A stretch of DNA of 64,000 nucleotides from Arthrobacter sp. MSA 4-2 (lineage in GTDB: Bacteria; Actinomycetota; Actinomycetes; Actinomycetales; Micrococcaceae), in NCBI RefSeq assembly GCF_016405885.1, contig NZ_JAEKGC010000004.1, positions 228,439-292,438 of the forward strand, given 5' to 3'. This document shows positions 35,221-42,870 of this stretch, piece after piece. The number at the start of each line of letters is the position of its first letter. The stretch's first letter is position 1. Position numbers and translations under genes: made by a program. The notes beneath the pieces are model-generated. The model had not been told where the DNA came from, searched no databases, and saw only the letters and a list, made by a program, of their open reading frames with translations.

Positions 35221-35708
35221 GCTTTTTAAGAAGGCCGCCACGGTTTCCCCATACGATGGCGGCCTTCCCTTGTAGATGGACTTTTCTTATCCCAGCAATA
35301 CGCCGGTTCATGTAGCACACCACCTCTTCCGCGACGGTTGAGGCAGGGCAGGGAGTTGTCCTTGACGGAAAGATCCTCGAAGTCATCCTTCTGGTGATCT
35401 TTCAAGCAGTAATTCATCACAGGTCCAGTTTTGACCGTGATTTCGAATTACTCACTTCTCATCCCTCTCAAGTCGTGCATAGCAAGCCCTGCAACAGCTC
35501 AGTAGAGCCGTCCCCTCGTGGTGAACCGGTTGCAGCAGTGTCGCGTACAACGAAAATCCTGTATGGGGAAGTCTTTACAGGTTTATAACCGTGTCTGAAG
35601 AGATCACACGGCATCGGTCGGGGACAATGGCTGGATGCATATCGCGCTTAGGGCCATAACAGTTGGCGCCGGTCGTCCAGCGACTGGACGAGGCGTACAG
35701 GTGTCCGC
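35221..35708. other. Intergenic stretch with a bidirectional-terminator-like hairpin
   Basis: An 11-bp perfect inverted repeat (GAAGGCCGCCA 35230-35240, TGGCGGCCTTC 35257-35267) follows the small gene and is flanked by short T/A tracts on its left side, so it could terminate from either side. From 35268 to 35708 the DNA is comparatively AT-rich. I see no supported gene, only the likely promoter region of the next gene. Confidence 0.5.
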
Positions 35709-36644
35709 TTGATCCAGTGGCTCTATAAATTTGAGGCCCTTCGACGGTTCTTCTCGAGCTTTTGGGCAACCTTCGCTTCCTCGGCCTTGATTTTTGGAGG
35801 AGGCGTAGTGGTCGCTATAGCATTGCGCAACCTAGACAACGTCCATTGGCGAGGTGTCTGTTTAGGGGCAGTGCTGCTCGGCTCGGGGTGGTTCCTTACG
35901 CATGCCGCAAAGAAGTTTGAAGTGGAAGCGAAAGAATCGTCACTAAGAGACATCGACACAGCGCGTCGCAAGGCCGTGGCGTCGTTCAACGGAAGAATCG
36001 CGCAGGTCTACACGCTTCTCCTCAAAGTTGTAGATCCCGCAAGTAGACAAGACAACTTGGAAGCATATATTCAAGCTGTTATGGGAATTTCGGTCTCCTT
36101 GTTTGACGTTGATGGTGTGAGAGCCTGTCTATACAGCGTAGATGGAACTGTCACCTATGCGGATACTGACCAGCCAACGATTCTTGTGCATAGGCCACCC
36201 CACTGCGGCCGTGCTGATGCTCCCAGGGCTGCCTTCAAGAAGGACACGCCACACGGCGACTTATTGTTCGATGTGCTTGCAACGAGGAAGCCGCTTCACA
36301 TCCCAGATACGGGCGAAACATCGAAGCCTATTGATTCCGACGACAAGAAGTACAGCTCCTTCGTAGCAGTCCCGGTGTATTCGGGTTCGGTGGAGCTTGG
36401 ACTCCTCATGCTTGATGCGGCCGACCCAAATTCCCTCAAAGATGAGCATGTGGTGACAGCACAGACACTCGCTTCGCTCCTAGCCATTGGGCTGAATTTG
36501 TCGGCTCCTGGCGGTAGGGTAGTGCCAACTAGGCGACAAGGAGACATGGCGGCATGGTCGATCCGGCGACTGCCGGATGGTAAGAACGGCGGCGCAATCC
36601 ATTTCGAGGGCGAAGCGGGGGGTAGTGATGGCAAACGTACATGA
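35709..36644 (+). CDS. Two-TM GAF-domain protein, candidate partner of a Panacea antitoxin
   Basis: This is a 311-aa protein. Two adjacent hydrophobic helices (about 22-40 and 48-65: ALIFGGGVVVAIAL, GVCLGAVLLGSGWFLTHA) form a membrane hairpin, followed by a charged helix (about 68-112). A GAF-like sensor domain spans about 115-275, with LFDVDGVRACLYSVDG, KYSSFVAVPVYSGSVELGLL and LASLLAIGLNL. The last 30 residues are basic and Gly-rich. Its 3' end overlaps the next gene, a DUF4065 antitoxin, by 17 bp. That layout is typical of toxin-antitoxin or sensor-effector pairs. Start is a TTG. Function is inferred from context only. Confidence 0.7.
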   Translation: MIQWLYKFEALRRFFSSFWATFASSALIFGGGVVVAIALRNLDNVHWRGVCLGAVLLGSGWFLTHAAKKFEVEAKESSLRDIDTARRKAVASFNGRIAQVYTLLLKVVDPASRQDNLEAYIQAVMGISVSLFDVDGVRACLYSVDGTVTYADTDQPTILVHRPPHCGRADAPRAAFKKDTPHGDLLFDVLATRKPLHIPDTGETSKPIDSDDKKYSSFVAVPVYSGSVELGLLMLDAADPNSLKDEHVVTAQTLASLLAIGLNLSAPGGRVVPTRRQGDMAAWSIRRLPDGKNGGAIHFEGEAGGSDGKRT

Positions 36645-37077
36645 TGTTGCTGCTTATATCGTTTCGCGCCTCGGCAACATGTCGACCATGAAGCTTCAGA
36701 AACTTTGCTACTACAGTCAAGGTTGGCACCTCGCATGGGAGGGCGGTCCTCTATTCAGTTCCAAGATTGAGGCGTGGAGGCTGGGGCCAGTAGTTCGTGA
36801 CCTGTACTCGTTCCACCGGCGCAGGATTTCAGTACAGGATTGGCCCCCTGGAGACCCTGAGGGGCTGACGGAGATTGAGAAGTCGGTCGTGGACGATGTT
36901 CTTGACGCCTATAAGAACATGAGTGGGATCCAGCTGAGTGAACTGACGCACCAAGAGCAACCTTGGTTGCGCGCCCGGGGAGCTGTCGGGCCGGGTGCCA
37001 ACAGCACTGCCGAGGTTAGTCTCGCCGATATGCTCAGTTACTTTACAGCTCTAGGTGAGCAGTCAAGGCCGTTCTAA
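36628..37077 (+). CDS. Panacea domain (DUF4065 / SocA-like) protein, putative antitoxin
   Basis: This is a 149-aa Panacea-domain protein. The family core is unmistakable: MSTMKLQKLCYYSQGWHLAW and EAWRLGPVVRDLYSFHR. Panacea domains are known antitoxins for chemically diverse toxins (PanAT systems) and also occur as proteolytic adaptors such as SocA. The ATG at 36628 has GCGGGGGG upstream and lies inside the preceding 2TM-GAF gene, giving a 17-bp overlap and coupled translation. The upstream protein would be the candidate toxin. It converges with the TIR-LuxR gene. Confidence 0.87.
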   Translation: MANVHDVAAYIVSRLGNMSTMKLQKLCYYSQGWHLAWEGGPLFSSKIEAWRLGPVVRDLYSFHRRRISVQDWPPGDPEGLTEIEKSVVDDVLDAYKNMSGIQLSELTHQEQPWLRARGAVGPGANSTAEVSLADMLSYFTALGEQSRPF

Positions 37078-37152
37078 ATCGCCAGTTAGGCTCCAACCGA
37101 TTCGGTTCGGCGCAGCATTCCGATGGCATGGGTCAGGGCGAGTCATCAGATC

Positions 37153-38022
37153 TCACTGGTCCTCTGGGCCGAGAAATCCAAGAATGCTCAATTCTTCGCG
37201 GCTGGTGGTGCCAGTTTTTGCGAAGATTTGGTAAAGCATTCCCTCAACCGTCCTAGCGCTCACATTCAACTTGTTGGCCACTTCGCGATTGCTCGCTCCT
37301 TCTATCACGAGAGTTGCTACATCCCTTTCTCTGGCTGTTAAGCGGCGAATCTGGGAGTTGGAAGATTCTTCTACTTGCGTCATCGGGCGATTCGAACGCC
37401 GGGTCGGCCTGGCGCTGGGAGCGGTTTGATGCTCAGCGACGGAGACTTGATGCTTCCGGATCGCAACGACGTTCTCTAAAATCGCCGAGAACATCTCAGA
37501 GGTTGACGGAGCGATTTCTTTATTCGCGCTGGTTTCATGCAGGGTCGCGAGGGCTTGGTCTCTAAGTCTCGGCCACAATATGTCAAAAATCTCTCGCAGA
37601 TCACTTCCATCGAGGCTGGACTCCAGTTCGCCGTTCAGCGTCAGGATCAGCTTCCACATGTCCTCGTCTGTGAACAAGATTGTGTTGAATACCCCCAAGG
37701 GTCCGTTTGAGAGCGCATTCCGATCCTCGAACCCAATCAGCAACGGGACAACTCGTCGGTCCGACTCGCCGATGGCCATAGATAGCGCACCGGCTTCAAA
37801 GTTCAGCCACTCTGCCCCCCGGTTTCCTGGCGTTACACAGATGATTCCAAAGTCTGAAGCCCTCAGCGCATCACCGATTCCTTCCGACCATCGAGAACCC
37901 GGGAGGATGTCGACATCACTCATCCAAGGCTCGGCGGCCTGGATCACTCTTTTCAGCCAGGGTTTCAGCAGCAAGGCGACCTGCTTACTCTCGCGACCCG
38001 ACCAGCTTATGAAAACTTTCAT
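37153..38022 (-). CDS. TIR domain protein fused to a LuxR-type DNA-binding domain
   Basis: This is a 289-aa fusion. Residues 1-135 are a bacterial TIR domain: MKVFISWSGRESKQVALLL, DVDILPGSRWSEGIGDALR, and DFGIICVTPGNRGAEWLNFE, with the putative NADase glutamate Glu76 in WLNFEAGAL. After a linker, residues 228-282 form a LuxR/GerE helix-turn-helix (LTARERDVATLVIEGASNRE, VANKLNVSARTVEGMLYQIF). TIR proteins in bacteria usually act as NAD-depleting defence effectors; a fused DNA-binding domain is uncommon. I start at the ATG at 38022 where the TIR fold begins; a GTG 30 nt upstream is possible. Confidence 0.82.
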   Translation of the reverse strand: MKVFISWSGRESKQVALLLKPWLKRVIQAAEPWMSDVDILPGSRWSEGIGDALRASDFGIICVTPGNRGAEWLNFEAGALSMAIGESDRRVVPLLIGFEDRNALSNGPLGVFNTILFTDEDMWKLILTLNGELESSLDGSDLREIFDILWPRLRDQALATLHETSANKEIAPSTSEMFSAILENVVAIRKHQVSVAEHQTAPSARPTRRSNRPMTQVEESSNSQIRRLTARERDVATLVIEGASNREVANKLNVSARTVEGMLYQIFAKTGTTSREELSILGFLGPEDQ

Positions 38023-38095
38023 TCTCTCGCTCTCGTTTGGGCTCCTGAACACGCTATCGGCGTGCGCATCCGTGCATCACCGGCACCGCAGCCTG

Positions 38096-38420
38096 ATGCC
38101 AAGCAGTAGGACTGGCACGGCTTCGTGGTTGCGCATCGTCAAGCAGGCCAGGGCTAAGGCCCTCGAGCAAGGCCGCACACGTTGCCCGTATGCCGTGTCC
38201 CAATAAACTGGGAGTACCCAGGCAGACCAAACAGCGCCGAACTAGACCACATCATCCCCCACTCCAAGGCGGATCAGACACCCTCGACAACACGAGAGTC
38301 ATCTGCCGATACGACGACCAACGCCTCGGCGGGCAACTCAACCGGCGCACACCACGACCGATCGTCGAAAGCGTGGACCTAGCGTTGTTGAGCTTCAAGA
38401 CGCTCTACGCGCTCCGTTAA
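38096..38420 (+). pseudogene. HNH endonuclease pseudogene (two frameshifts)
   Basis: Three reading frames together spell an HNH endonuclease of the phage-type. The first gives LRIVKQARAKALEQGRTRCP (frame from ATG 38096). The second gives INWEYPGRPNSAELDHIIPHSK. The third gives GGSDTLDNTRVICRYDDQRL. Joined, they form the expected CPxC, LDHIIPHSKGGSD and N-x-R-V-I-C order, so two small indels (near 38185-38200 and 38265-38275) broke the gene. Intact homologues nick or cut DNA near phage packaging genes or act as homing-type nucleases. It marks mobile-element ancestry of the cassette. Confidence 0.65.
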
Positions 38421-38525
38421 GTCAGCGACTGCACGCTTCAGGCGCTTGATGTCACGTTCAGCGTCCGCGGCTCGCTGAGTAGGTCCATTGGACGAGTACA
38501 TGCCGCTCTCCGGGTCAAATTCCAT
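38379..38525 (-). CDS. Small coiled-coil protein
   Basis: This 48-aa protein has a C-terminal heptad-rich helix (AERDIKRLKRAVADLTERVE, then RLEAQQR). I prefer the ATG at 38525, with AGGA 9 nt upstream; an ATG 9 nt earlier overlaps that site. The codon pattern and the regular heptads make it a plausible small structural or regulatory partner. It lies 79 bp downstream of the GIY-YIG-like gene on the same strand. No family is assigned. Confidence 0.5.
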   Translation of the reverse strand: MEFDPESGMYSSNGPTQRAADAERDIKRLKRAVADLTERVERLEAQQR

Positions 38526-38604
38526 AGCAGTCATCCTGCCACAACGGCCCAATGTGATGGTCGTACAGCGAGGCGCGTTCAGAGCTTGCGCTATGCGCGG
38601 GAGC

Positions 38605-39594
38605 TTAGAAATCGGTATTGCGTGGTAGCCACGAACCGTTACTCGGGTTTTCGATTGCACCGGTGTCCAAGTTAAACGTCCAGCTGTGATGTGAAGACGG
38701 CACCCCTTTCAAGGGACCTCTGACTTTCGCATGGGCAGCGTTCAAGTTGATATGGATGTGAAGGTGGGTGTAACCGTCCTCTTTCAGTTCTGTCATCAGT
38801 GTCGGGCGCCCCTTTTGCGTGAAATCCTTCAGATCAATGTTCCATTGTGGTTGGAAGGCGGTAATCAGGGCTGCCTCCGCCGCATCAACAGTCCTCTTCG
38901 ACAGCGGCTCATTCACGATCCCGGCAAACCGTTCAGTTGCCAACTTGAGTACAGCGTCCACGCCTTCATCACCCTGGTTCATTTTGATGTTCGCGCCGAC
39001 GGAAGTCAGGCGCTGGTCTATGGTGATGAACGCTACTGCGCTGCTCTGCGAGTAGTCTTGGGTATCACTCAGTATCTTCTCGACCGTCTCGTGACCCCCG
39101 GTCAGACGCTTTATCGCGGTGCTGGAATTTTTCCTTCCGTATGACTGTCCGATGTAGACGACCTTGAAAGTGAAAAGCTCGTCCACGGTGGCGTCTACCC
39201 CGTCCGAACGCTCACCCTTGATAGCCTCTCTCACGACCTGGGCGACCGTAATCTTCCGCACTTCGCCGTTACCTGACTCAGGAACAAGAGTCAGCACTCT
39301 TTCTGCGTCATCAAACGACAGCGTGAGTCTCGGGAACGCGGTCTTGGGCACCTCAATTGAGTAGGGCTTAGGCCCCTCCGGGGTCCCATAGGTGATGTCC
39401 AACGTCCACCCGGATGAATCGGGCATGGCATTGACAGCGGTTGGAGTCAATTTGGGGCCGATAACAACCAAGTAGAGGTGGTGCTGAGCAGCGTTAGCCA
39501 GTTTCTCCAAGTCCTGCTCATAGCGTTCAGGCGCAGACCACGTCAGGCTGGAATTGTTCTCTATGCCTAAGATGAATGCGTCACTATCTGCCAT
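38605..39594 (-). CDS. GIY-YIG-like nuclease-fold protein
   Basis: This is a 329-aa protein. The central part carries spaced residues like a GIY-YIG nuclease: VVYIGQS (145-151), IKRLTGGHE (Arg163, His168), and a late AEAALITAFQPQWN with Glu240 and Asn252, the positions expected for the metal-binding Glu and the structural Asn. The canonical first GIY strand is not obvious, so the fold may be divergent. The N-terminal 120 residues and C-terminal 70 residues are unassigned. ATG 39594 has AGGAG 8 nt upstream. In this setting a defence or restriction role is a reasonable inference. Confidence 0.6.
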   Translation of the reverse strand: MADSDAFILGIENNSSLTWSAPERYEQDLEKLANAAQHHLYLVVIGPKLTPTAVNAMPDSSGWTLDITYGTPEGPKPYSIEVPKTAFPRLTLSFDDAERVLTLVPESGNGEVRKITVAQVVREAIKGERSDGVDATVDELFTFKVVYIGQSYGRKNSSTAIKRLTGGHETVEKILSDTQDYSQSSAVAFITIDQRLTSVGANIKMNQGDEGVDAVLKLATERFAGIVNEPLSKRTVDAAEAALITAFQPQWNIDLKDFTQKGRPTLMTELKEDGYTHLHIHINLNAAHAKVRGPLKGVPSSHHSWTFNLDTGAIENPSNGSWLPRNTDF

Positions 39595-39871
39595 CTAGGA
39601 TCTCCTGCTGAAGGTGTGGGCTCAGATAATTGGCTAGCCGATTACGTCGATTTCCTACGTTTTCCTCGACTAGCAGCAGTTTAGTCTGGATTCCGGACGA
39701 CCCGTTTATAAGCCGCGCCGGCAGGAGCGGGAACGGCGTAAAGTCGGCTTTCTTGGTCGTACATCTTGCGTTCTTCGAGGCTGGATGTACACCCAATCTA
39801 TTGGTGTTGGCGCGCGGACTCTCAAGGTCCGACCGCGGAAAAGTACATCATCTAGGCGAGGTTCGAGAGGT

Positions 39872-40522
39872 TCAACCGGACGATGGCCCGTGACGACGCC
39901 AGATTACACTGCCAATGAGGAAAAGGAACGCCACTACGGCCAAAATCCACGACACAGCCCAAGGGAGCAGCCACGCCCAGAACTCCGGGGATGAACTGAC
40001 AATGATCCCGGTCGTGATGAAGGGCAGGCTCCAGCGGTCGAGAGACTGACTCTCTTTGCGTTGGCGGTCCAGTTCATCTCTGATGGCCGCAACTGAGCCC
40101 TCCAATCGTGCCGCGGTGGCGCGGAACTCCGTAACGTTGGATCCCAGCGTGGACCGAAGTTCCTCTATTTCGCTTCGCACTTCGTCAAGGCGCTGCCGAA
40201 GGAGTTGGATATTTTCCTTCGTGGGCGCCGGGTCCGGCCAGCCACTAACCCCGAGATTGCCCCCGCCAGCGAGGTCCACACCGCCTACGTAATCGCTGAC
40301 TGTCACATTCTGGGTCTTCCGAAGCACTGGGAAGACTCGGCTGAGGAGTGAACGGGCATGGAATGCGGTGCGCGCAAGCAGGTGTCGGACAGCCCTGACA
40401 AGGTGACCTGCGGGTTTCGAGTCACGGTCCATCGCCAGCAGGGCTCCCGCGAATGCTGTTGCCCCGCCCAGCACCCGATAAAGGTTGGTTAAATTCTCGG
40501 GATCGCTCAGCCAGTCCTCCAT
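39872..40522 (-). CDS. Membrane protein with coiled-coil and C-terminal helical hairpin
   Basis: This is a 216-aa protein. An N-terminal weakly hydrophobic stretch (VLGGATAFAGALLAM) is followed by a basic region. A coiled-coil (about 100-160: NIQLLRQRLDEVRSEIEELR, EFRATAARLEGSVAAIRDEL) precedes two transmembrane helices at the C-terminus (FWAWLLPWAVSWILAVVAFL, with FLIGSVIW). No family is recognised. It lies 277 bp upstream of the GIY-YIG-like gene on the same strand. A membrane effector or anchor role is possible but unsupported. Confidence 0.6.
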   Translation of the reverse strand: MEDWLSDPENLTNLYRVLGGATAFAGALLAMDRDSKPAGHLVRAVRHLLARTAFHARSLLSRVFPVLRKTQNVTVSDYVGGVDLAGGGNLGVSGWPDPAPTKENIQLLRQRLDEVRSEIEELRSTLGSNVTEFRATAARLEGSVAAIRDELDRQRKESQSLDRWSLPFITTGIIVSSSPEFWAWLLPWAVSWILAVVAFLFLIGSVIWRRHGPSSG

Positions 40523-40586
40523 ACGTCAAGGTCTACCAGCTTCTGATTCCCGTGAGCTAGGTGGGTGTAATCGCATTCCGCCATAC

Positions 40587-40855
40587 CTAGCCTTCGCGTT
40601 CTGTTTGGATGGCGGGCTCAAGGAAGCGGATCTTCACGGCTTTGGTGTGCCAGGCAACAGCATGTGCTTTGAGCTGCACGGCTTTGGTTGGGTAGCGGAT
40701 CCGGACGTACACGCGGCGGGGCTTGTCGAACTCATGCGGCGGGTCGTTGGGGAGGTCGACTTCTACCGCGGTGAGCAGCATGGGCTCCTCACGAAGAACC
40801 AGCTCTTGAGCCACTTGTCGACGGATGCGGCCCCGTACCGCTTGTTCTGCCCCAC
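40587..40855 (-). pseudogene. Frameshifted copy of an SOS-box-linked small actinobacterial gene
   Basis: The reading frame from GTG 40855 begins GQNKRYGAASVDKWLKSW, like the start of the intact relative near 41834 (GSSKRYRAYYAKLMDARI). The other half, LLTAVEVDLPNDPPHEFDKP and RRVYVRIRYPTKAVQLKAHA, lies in another frame and matches the relative's second half. A frameshift near 40780-40800 therefore breaks the gene. A LexA-type box lies about 45 bp upstream of the start. Small proteins of this type are widespread in actinobacterial accessory DNA; function is unknown. Confidence 0.6.
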
Positions 40856-40897
40856 AGCACGCCACTCCTCATCCCGACTCTTGCCTCAGGGTTAAAG

Positions 40898-40913
40898 TAG
40901 AACACACGTTCGA
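40898..40913 (-). promoter_or_regulatory. Putative LexA (SOS) box 1
   Basis: On the minus strand the site reads TCGAACGTGTGTTCTA, close to the actinobacterial SOS consensus TCGAAC-N4-GTTCGA. It sits just upstream of the frameshifted small gene on that strand. Confidence 0.6.
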
Positions 40914-41147
40914 TTTCCTGAAGACTCCTCGACTGCCTATCCTGTTTCCGTGCACTGGAACTCAGCACCGCGCGATGAGATGTGGGGGCAGGCTGAAGCA
41001 CCGATGGACGTATGCGCTTATCGAGGCCGGGGGAGGAGCGCCGGTTGCACACAGTACAAGTGATGTGCTGGACGCGCTCGACTCTAGGTCCGGTCGTCAG
41101 GACGCATACCGCTGCATGCATCGTGCCGCCGAACTCTTCCGGAAAGG
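40914..41147. other. No supported gene at the right end of cassette 2
   Basis: A short plus-strand frame from ATG 40975 (RLKHRWTYALIEAGGGAPVA and so on) is open but resembles nothing and lacks a ribosome-binding site. I see nothing else between the SOS box and the read-through end of the next gene. Confidence 0.4.
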
Positions 41148-41834
41148 TCAATCAGGATGGGTGGGTTTCCTTCCGGAACTGTCGTCACAGATCTGAACGG
41201 TAGATAAGGCAGCGAAGGCAGAGTCGGCCGACGTTGATCCGGTGCGGGAGCCAGACGTTGACATCTTGGGAGAATCCCCCGCCGCGGTCGGGGCCAAGGT
41301 GTGGTGAAACGTCACCACACCAATCCCTTCCCTGCGAGCGGAGGGCGCCGTCCAAAAATCAAATAGCTTTCGACTACGCATCACCTGATCAGTGGTACGT
41401 CCATCCTCAAAGGTTATTTGGGCACTGAACGTGGTCGAGTTCCGCTTCAACGTGTAGCCGCTCGGAGCAGGGCAAGAAGTCGGCCGCGCCTCGGCGCCCG
41501 TGCGTGCAGTCTGTCTTTGATGTCGAAGGATGAGCACGACGTTCTGGTGGAGACAAGCTACCTGCTGCTGGATTGTGACCAGCGGCGCGAAGAACCGGAT
41601 CTTCACCGCGGTCCTGGTGTAGACCAGGGCGTGCGCCTGGACCCGGATGGCCTTGGAGGGGTAACGGATCCACGCGTACACCCGCCGAGGCTCCGGGAAG
41701 TCCACGGGTGGGGTGTTGTCGAGGTCGAGTTCGGCCGCGGTGAGCATGATCAGCTCCCCGCGCATCACGAATTCCTCGATCCGGGCATCCATCAGTTTCG
41801 CGTAGTAGGCGCGGTACCTTTTGCTGGAACCCAT
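41148..41834 (-). CDS. Small SOS-linked protein reading through an att junction
   Basis: The first about 85 residues (GSSKRYRAYYAKLMDARIEE, ELIMLTAAELDLDNTPPVDF, RVYAWIRYPSKAIRVQAHAL, VKIRF) form a small conserved actinobacterial protein of about 90-100 aa. Beyond that the frame carries on without similarity, crosses the ychF-end repeat at 41431-41457 in antisense, and stops at 41148. The 3' part is therefore probably an accidental fusion created at the cassette junction. It lies directly downstream of the DUF6504 gene, with a 31-bp gap, under the second SOS box. Confidence 0.55.
   Translation of the reverse strand: MGSSKRYRAYYAKLMDARIEEFVMRGELIMLTAAELDLDNTPPVDFPEPRRVYAWIRYPSKAIRVQAHALVYTRTAVKIRFFAPLVTIQQQVACLHQNVVLILRHQRQTARTGAEARPTSCPAPSGYTLKRNSTTFSAQITFEDGRTTDQVMRSRKLFDFWTAPSARREGIGVVTFHHTLAPTAAGDSPKMSTSGSRTGSTSADSAFAALSTVQICDDSSGRKPTHPD
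41431..41457 (+). repeat. Direct repeat copy 2 of the ychF 3' end (putative att)
   Basis: GTGGTCGAGTTCCGCTTCAA plus CGTGTAG encodes [12 protein letters not shown] exactly, in the same orientation as ychF. It marks the boundary between cassettes 2 and 3. The preceding GAAC is shared with copy 3. Confidence 0.8.
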
Positions 41835-41865
41835 GGCCGGTATCCGCCCACCGATTGCTGTCCAG

Positions 41866-42216
41866 TCAGAGGCCGGTGGCGCCTGCGACGCGGTGCAGCC
41901 GCCAGCCCTGCCAGCGCGGATCGGCGCTGATGTCGAACTCCAGGACCGGGGAGGCCGGCCCGGTCTGGGCCTGGAACCGCCAGGACCGGGTGGTGATCAC
42001 GCTGCCATGCCCGCCGCGGGCGGTGCTGTCTGGTTCCCACCAGTTGCTCGAGCTGGACCATTGGACGGGTTCGCCGCTGACCTGCCAGATGCTGCCTCGC
42101 CACCGCAGGGCCAGCGGTTCTCCGGTGCCGGTGAACCGCACGGCCGCCGGTTCATCGAGCGACTGCCGGTCGGTGCTGGGGTTACCCATGGATGGACCCG
42201 ATGGTTGTGCTGTCAT
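41866..42216 (-). CDS. DUF6504-like protein under SOS control
   Basis: This 116-aa protein matches the DUF6504 pattern: PAAVRFTGTGEPLALRWRGS, IWQVSGEPVQW, and SWRFQAQTGPASPVLEFDIS, then WQGWRLHRV. In actinobacteria such genes are commonly found beside SOS mutasome genes (imuB/dnaE2), here absent (family placement is from recollection). The ATG at 42216 has AAGGACAAGAGG upstream, and a LexA-type box lies about 45 bp before it. The small read-through protein follows on the same strand, so both are probably induced by DNA damage. Confidence 0.65.
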   Translation of the reverse strand: MTAQPSGPSMGNPSTDRQSLDEPAAVRFTGTGEPLALRWRGSIWQVSGEPVQWSSSSNWWEPDSTARGGHGSVITTRSWRFQAQTGPASPVLEFDISADPRWQGWRLHRVAGATGL

Positions 42217-42260
42217 CGCCTCTTGTCCTTCACCTCAACGCTCGTACTTCCGGGTTAAAA

Positions 42261-42276
42261 TAGAACACACATTCGA
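42261..42276 (-). promoter_or_regulatory. Putative LexA (SOS) box 2
   Basis: The minus strand reads TCGAATGTGTGTTCTA. It shares its flanks (GGGTTAAA and TAGAACACAC on the plus strand) with box 1, about 1.36 kb away, so the two promoter regions are duplicates. Confidence 0.55.
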
Positions 42277-42559
42277 TTGTTTTGGAAGCCGGCAGTCCGG
42301 CAGGCCGGGCGGTGGCCTCCGAAGCAAGGGTGCCCGTTGGGGCCTGCACTGAGAAAGCCTCCGCTTGGAAGTCGCGACGTCCCAGGACTGGATTTTCTGT
42401 CGAAGCTTGGTTGGGGCGAAGTGGGCCGCTGGCCCGACGAATTCACCATCGATGGGCAGCGCCGGGATGAGGGCGTTCGGAAAGATTTCCTGAACAGGCC
42501 GGTCGGTTTGAGGCTGCCGATCCTAGGGCGGGCCCGTGAGCACCCTGTCGAGCCTGTTG

Positions 42560-42870
42560 AGAGACTCTAACGGCAGCGGCCGTCAGCGCGCCGGATCCAG
42601 GCCATCGCCCAAACCAGGGGAGTGCGGGTCACCAATACCTCGATCTCCAGGTACGTGCGCGGGGAACCGGAGATCCCCTCGGAAAAAGTCCTGCAGGCGT
42701 TTTCGGTGGTTCTGGGGATTCCTATGACCCGGTTGCGGGAGGCCGCCGGAGTGCGGGCGGGTGAACCGGAGCCCTTCTTCTGCCCGAGAACGCCAACCGG
42801 CTCACCACCAGGCAGCGCGAGCTCATCCTGCACCCCATCCGGGTTCTCCTTGAGACAAATGAGCGGTCCG
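42560..42870 (+). pseudogene. XRE-family regulator, frameshifted
   Basis: One frame gives RIQAIAQTRGVRVTNTSISR, then YVRGEPEIPSEKVLQAFSVV and LGIPMTRLREAAGVRAGEPE, a clear Cro/CI-type helix-turn-helix. The next part, LPENANRLTTRQRELILHPI followed by RVLLETNE, is in a different frame, so an indel near 42780 separates the DNA-binding domain from its C-terminal helix. The N-terminus is also undefined. This is a decayed phage- or plasmid-type regulator. Confidence 0.55.

Noticed and set aside
35394..35588. Short open frames between the 34861 gene and the 2TM-GAF gene
   Set aside because: No start signals, no similarity and no consistent composition.
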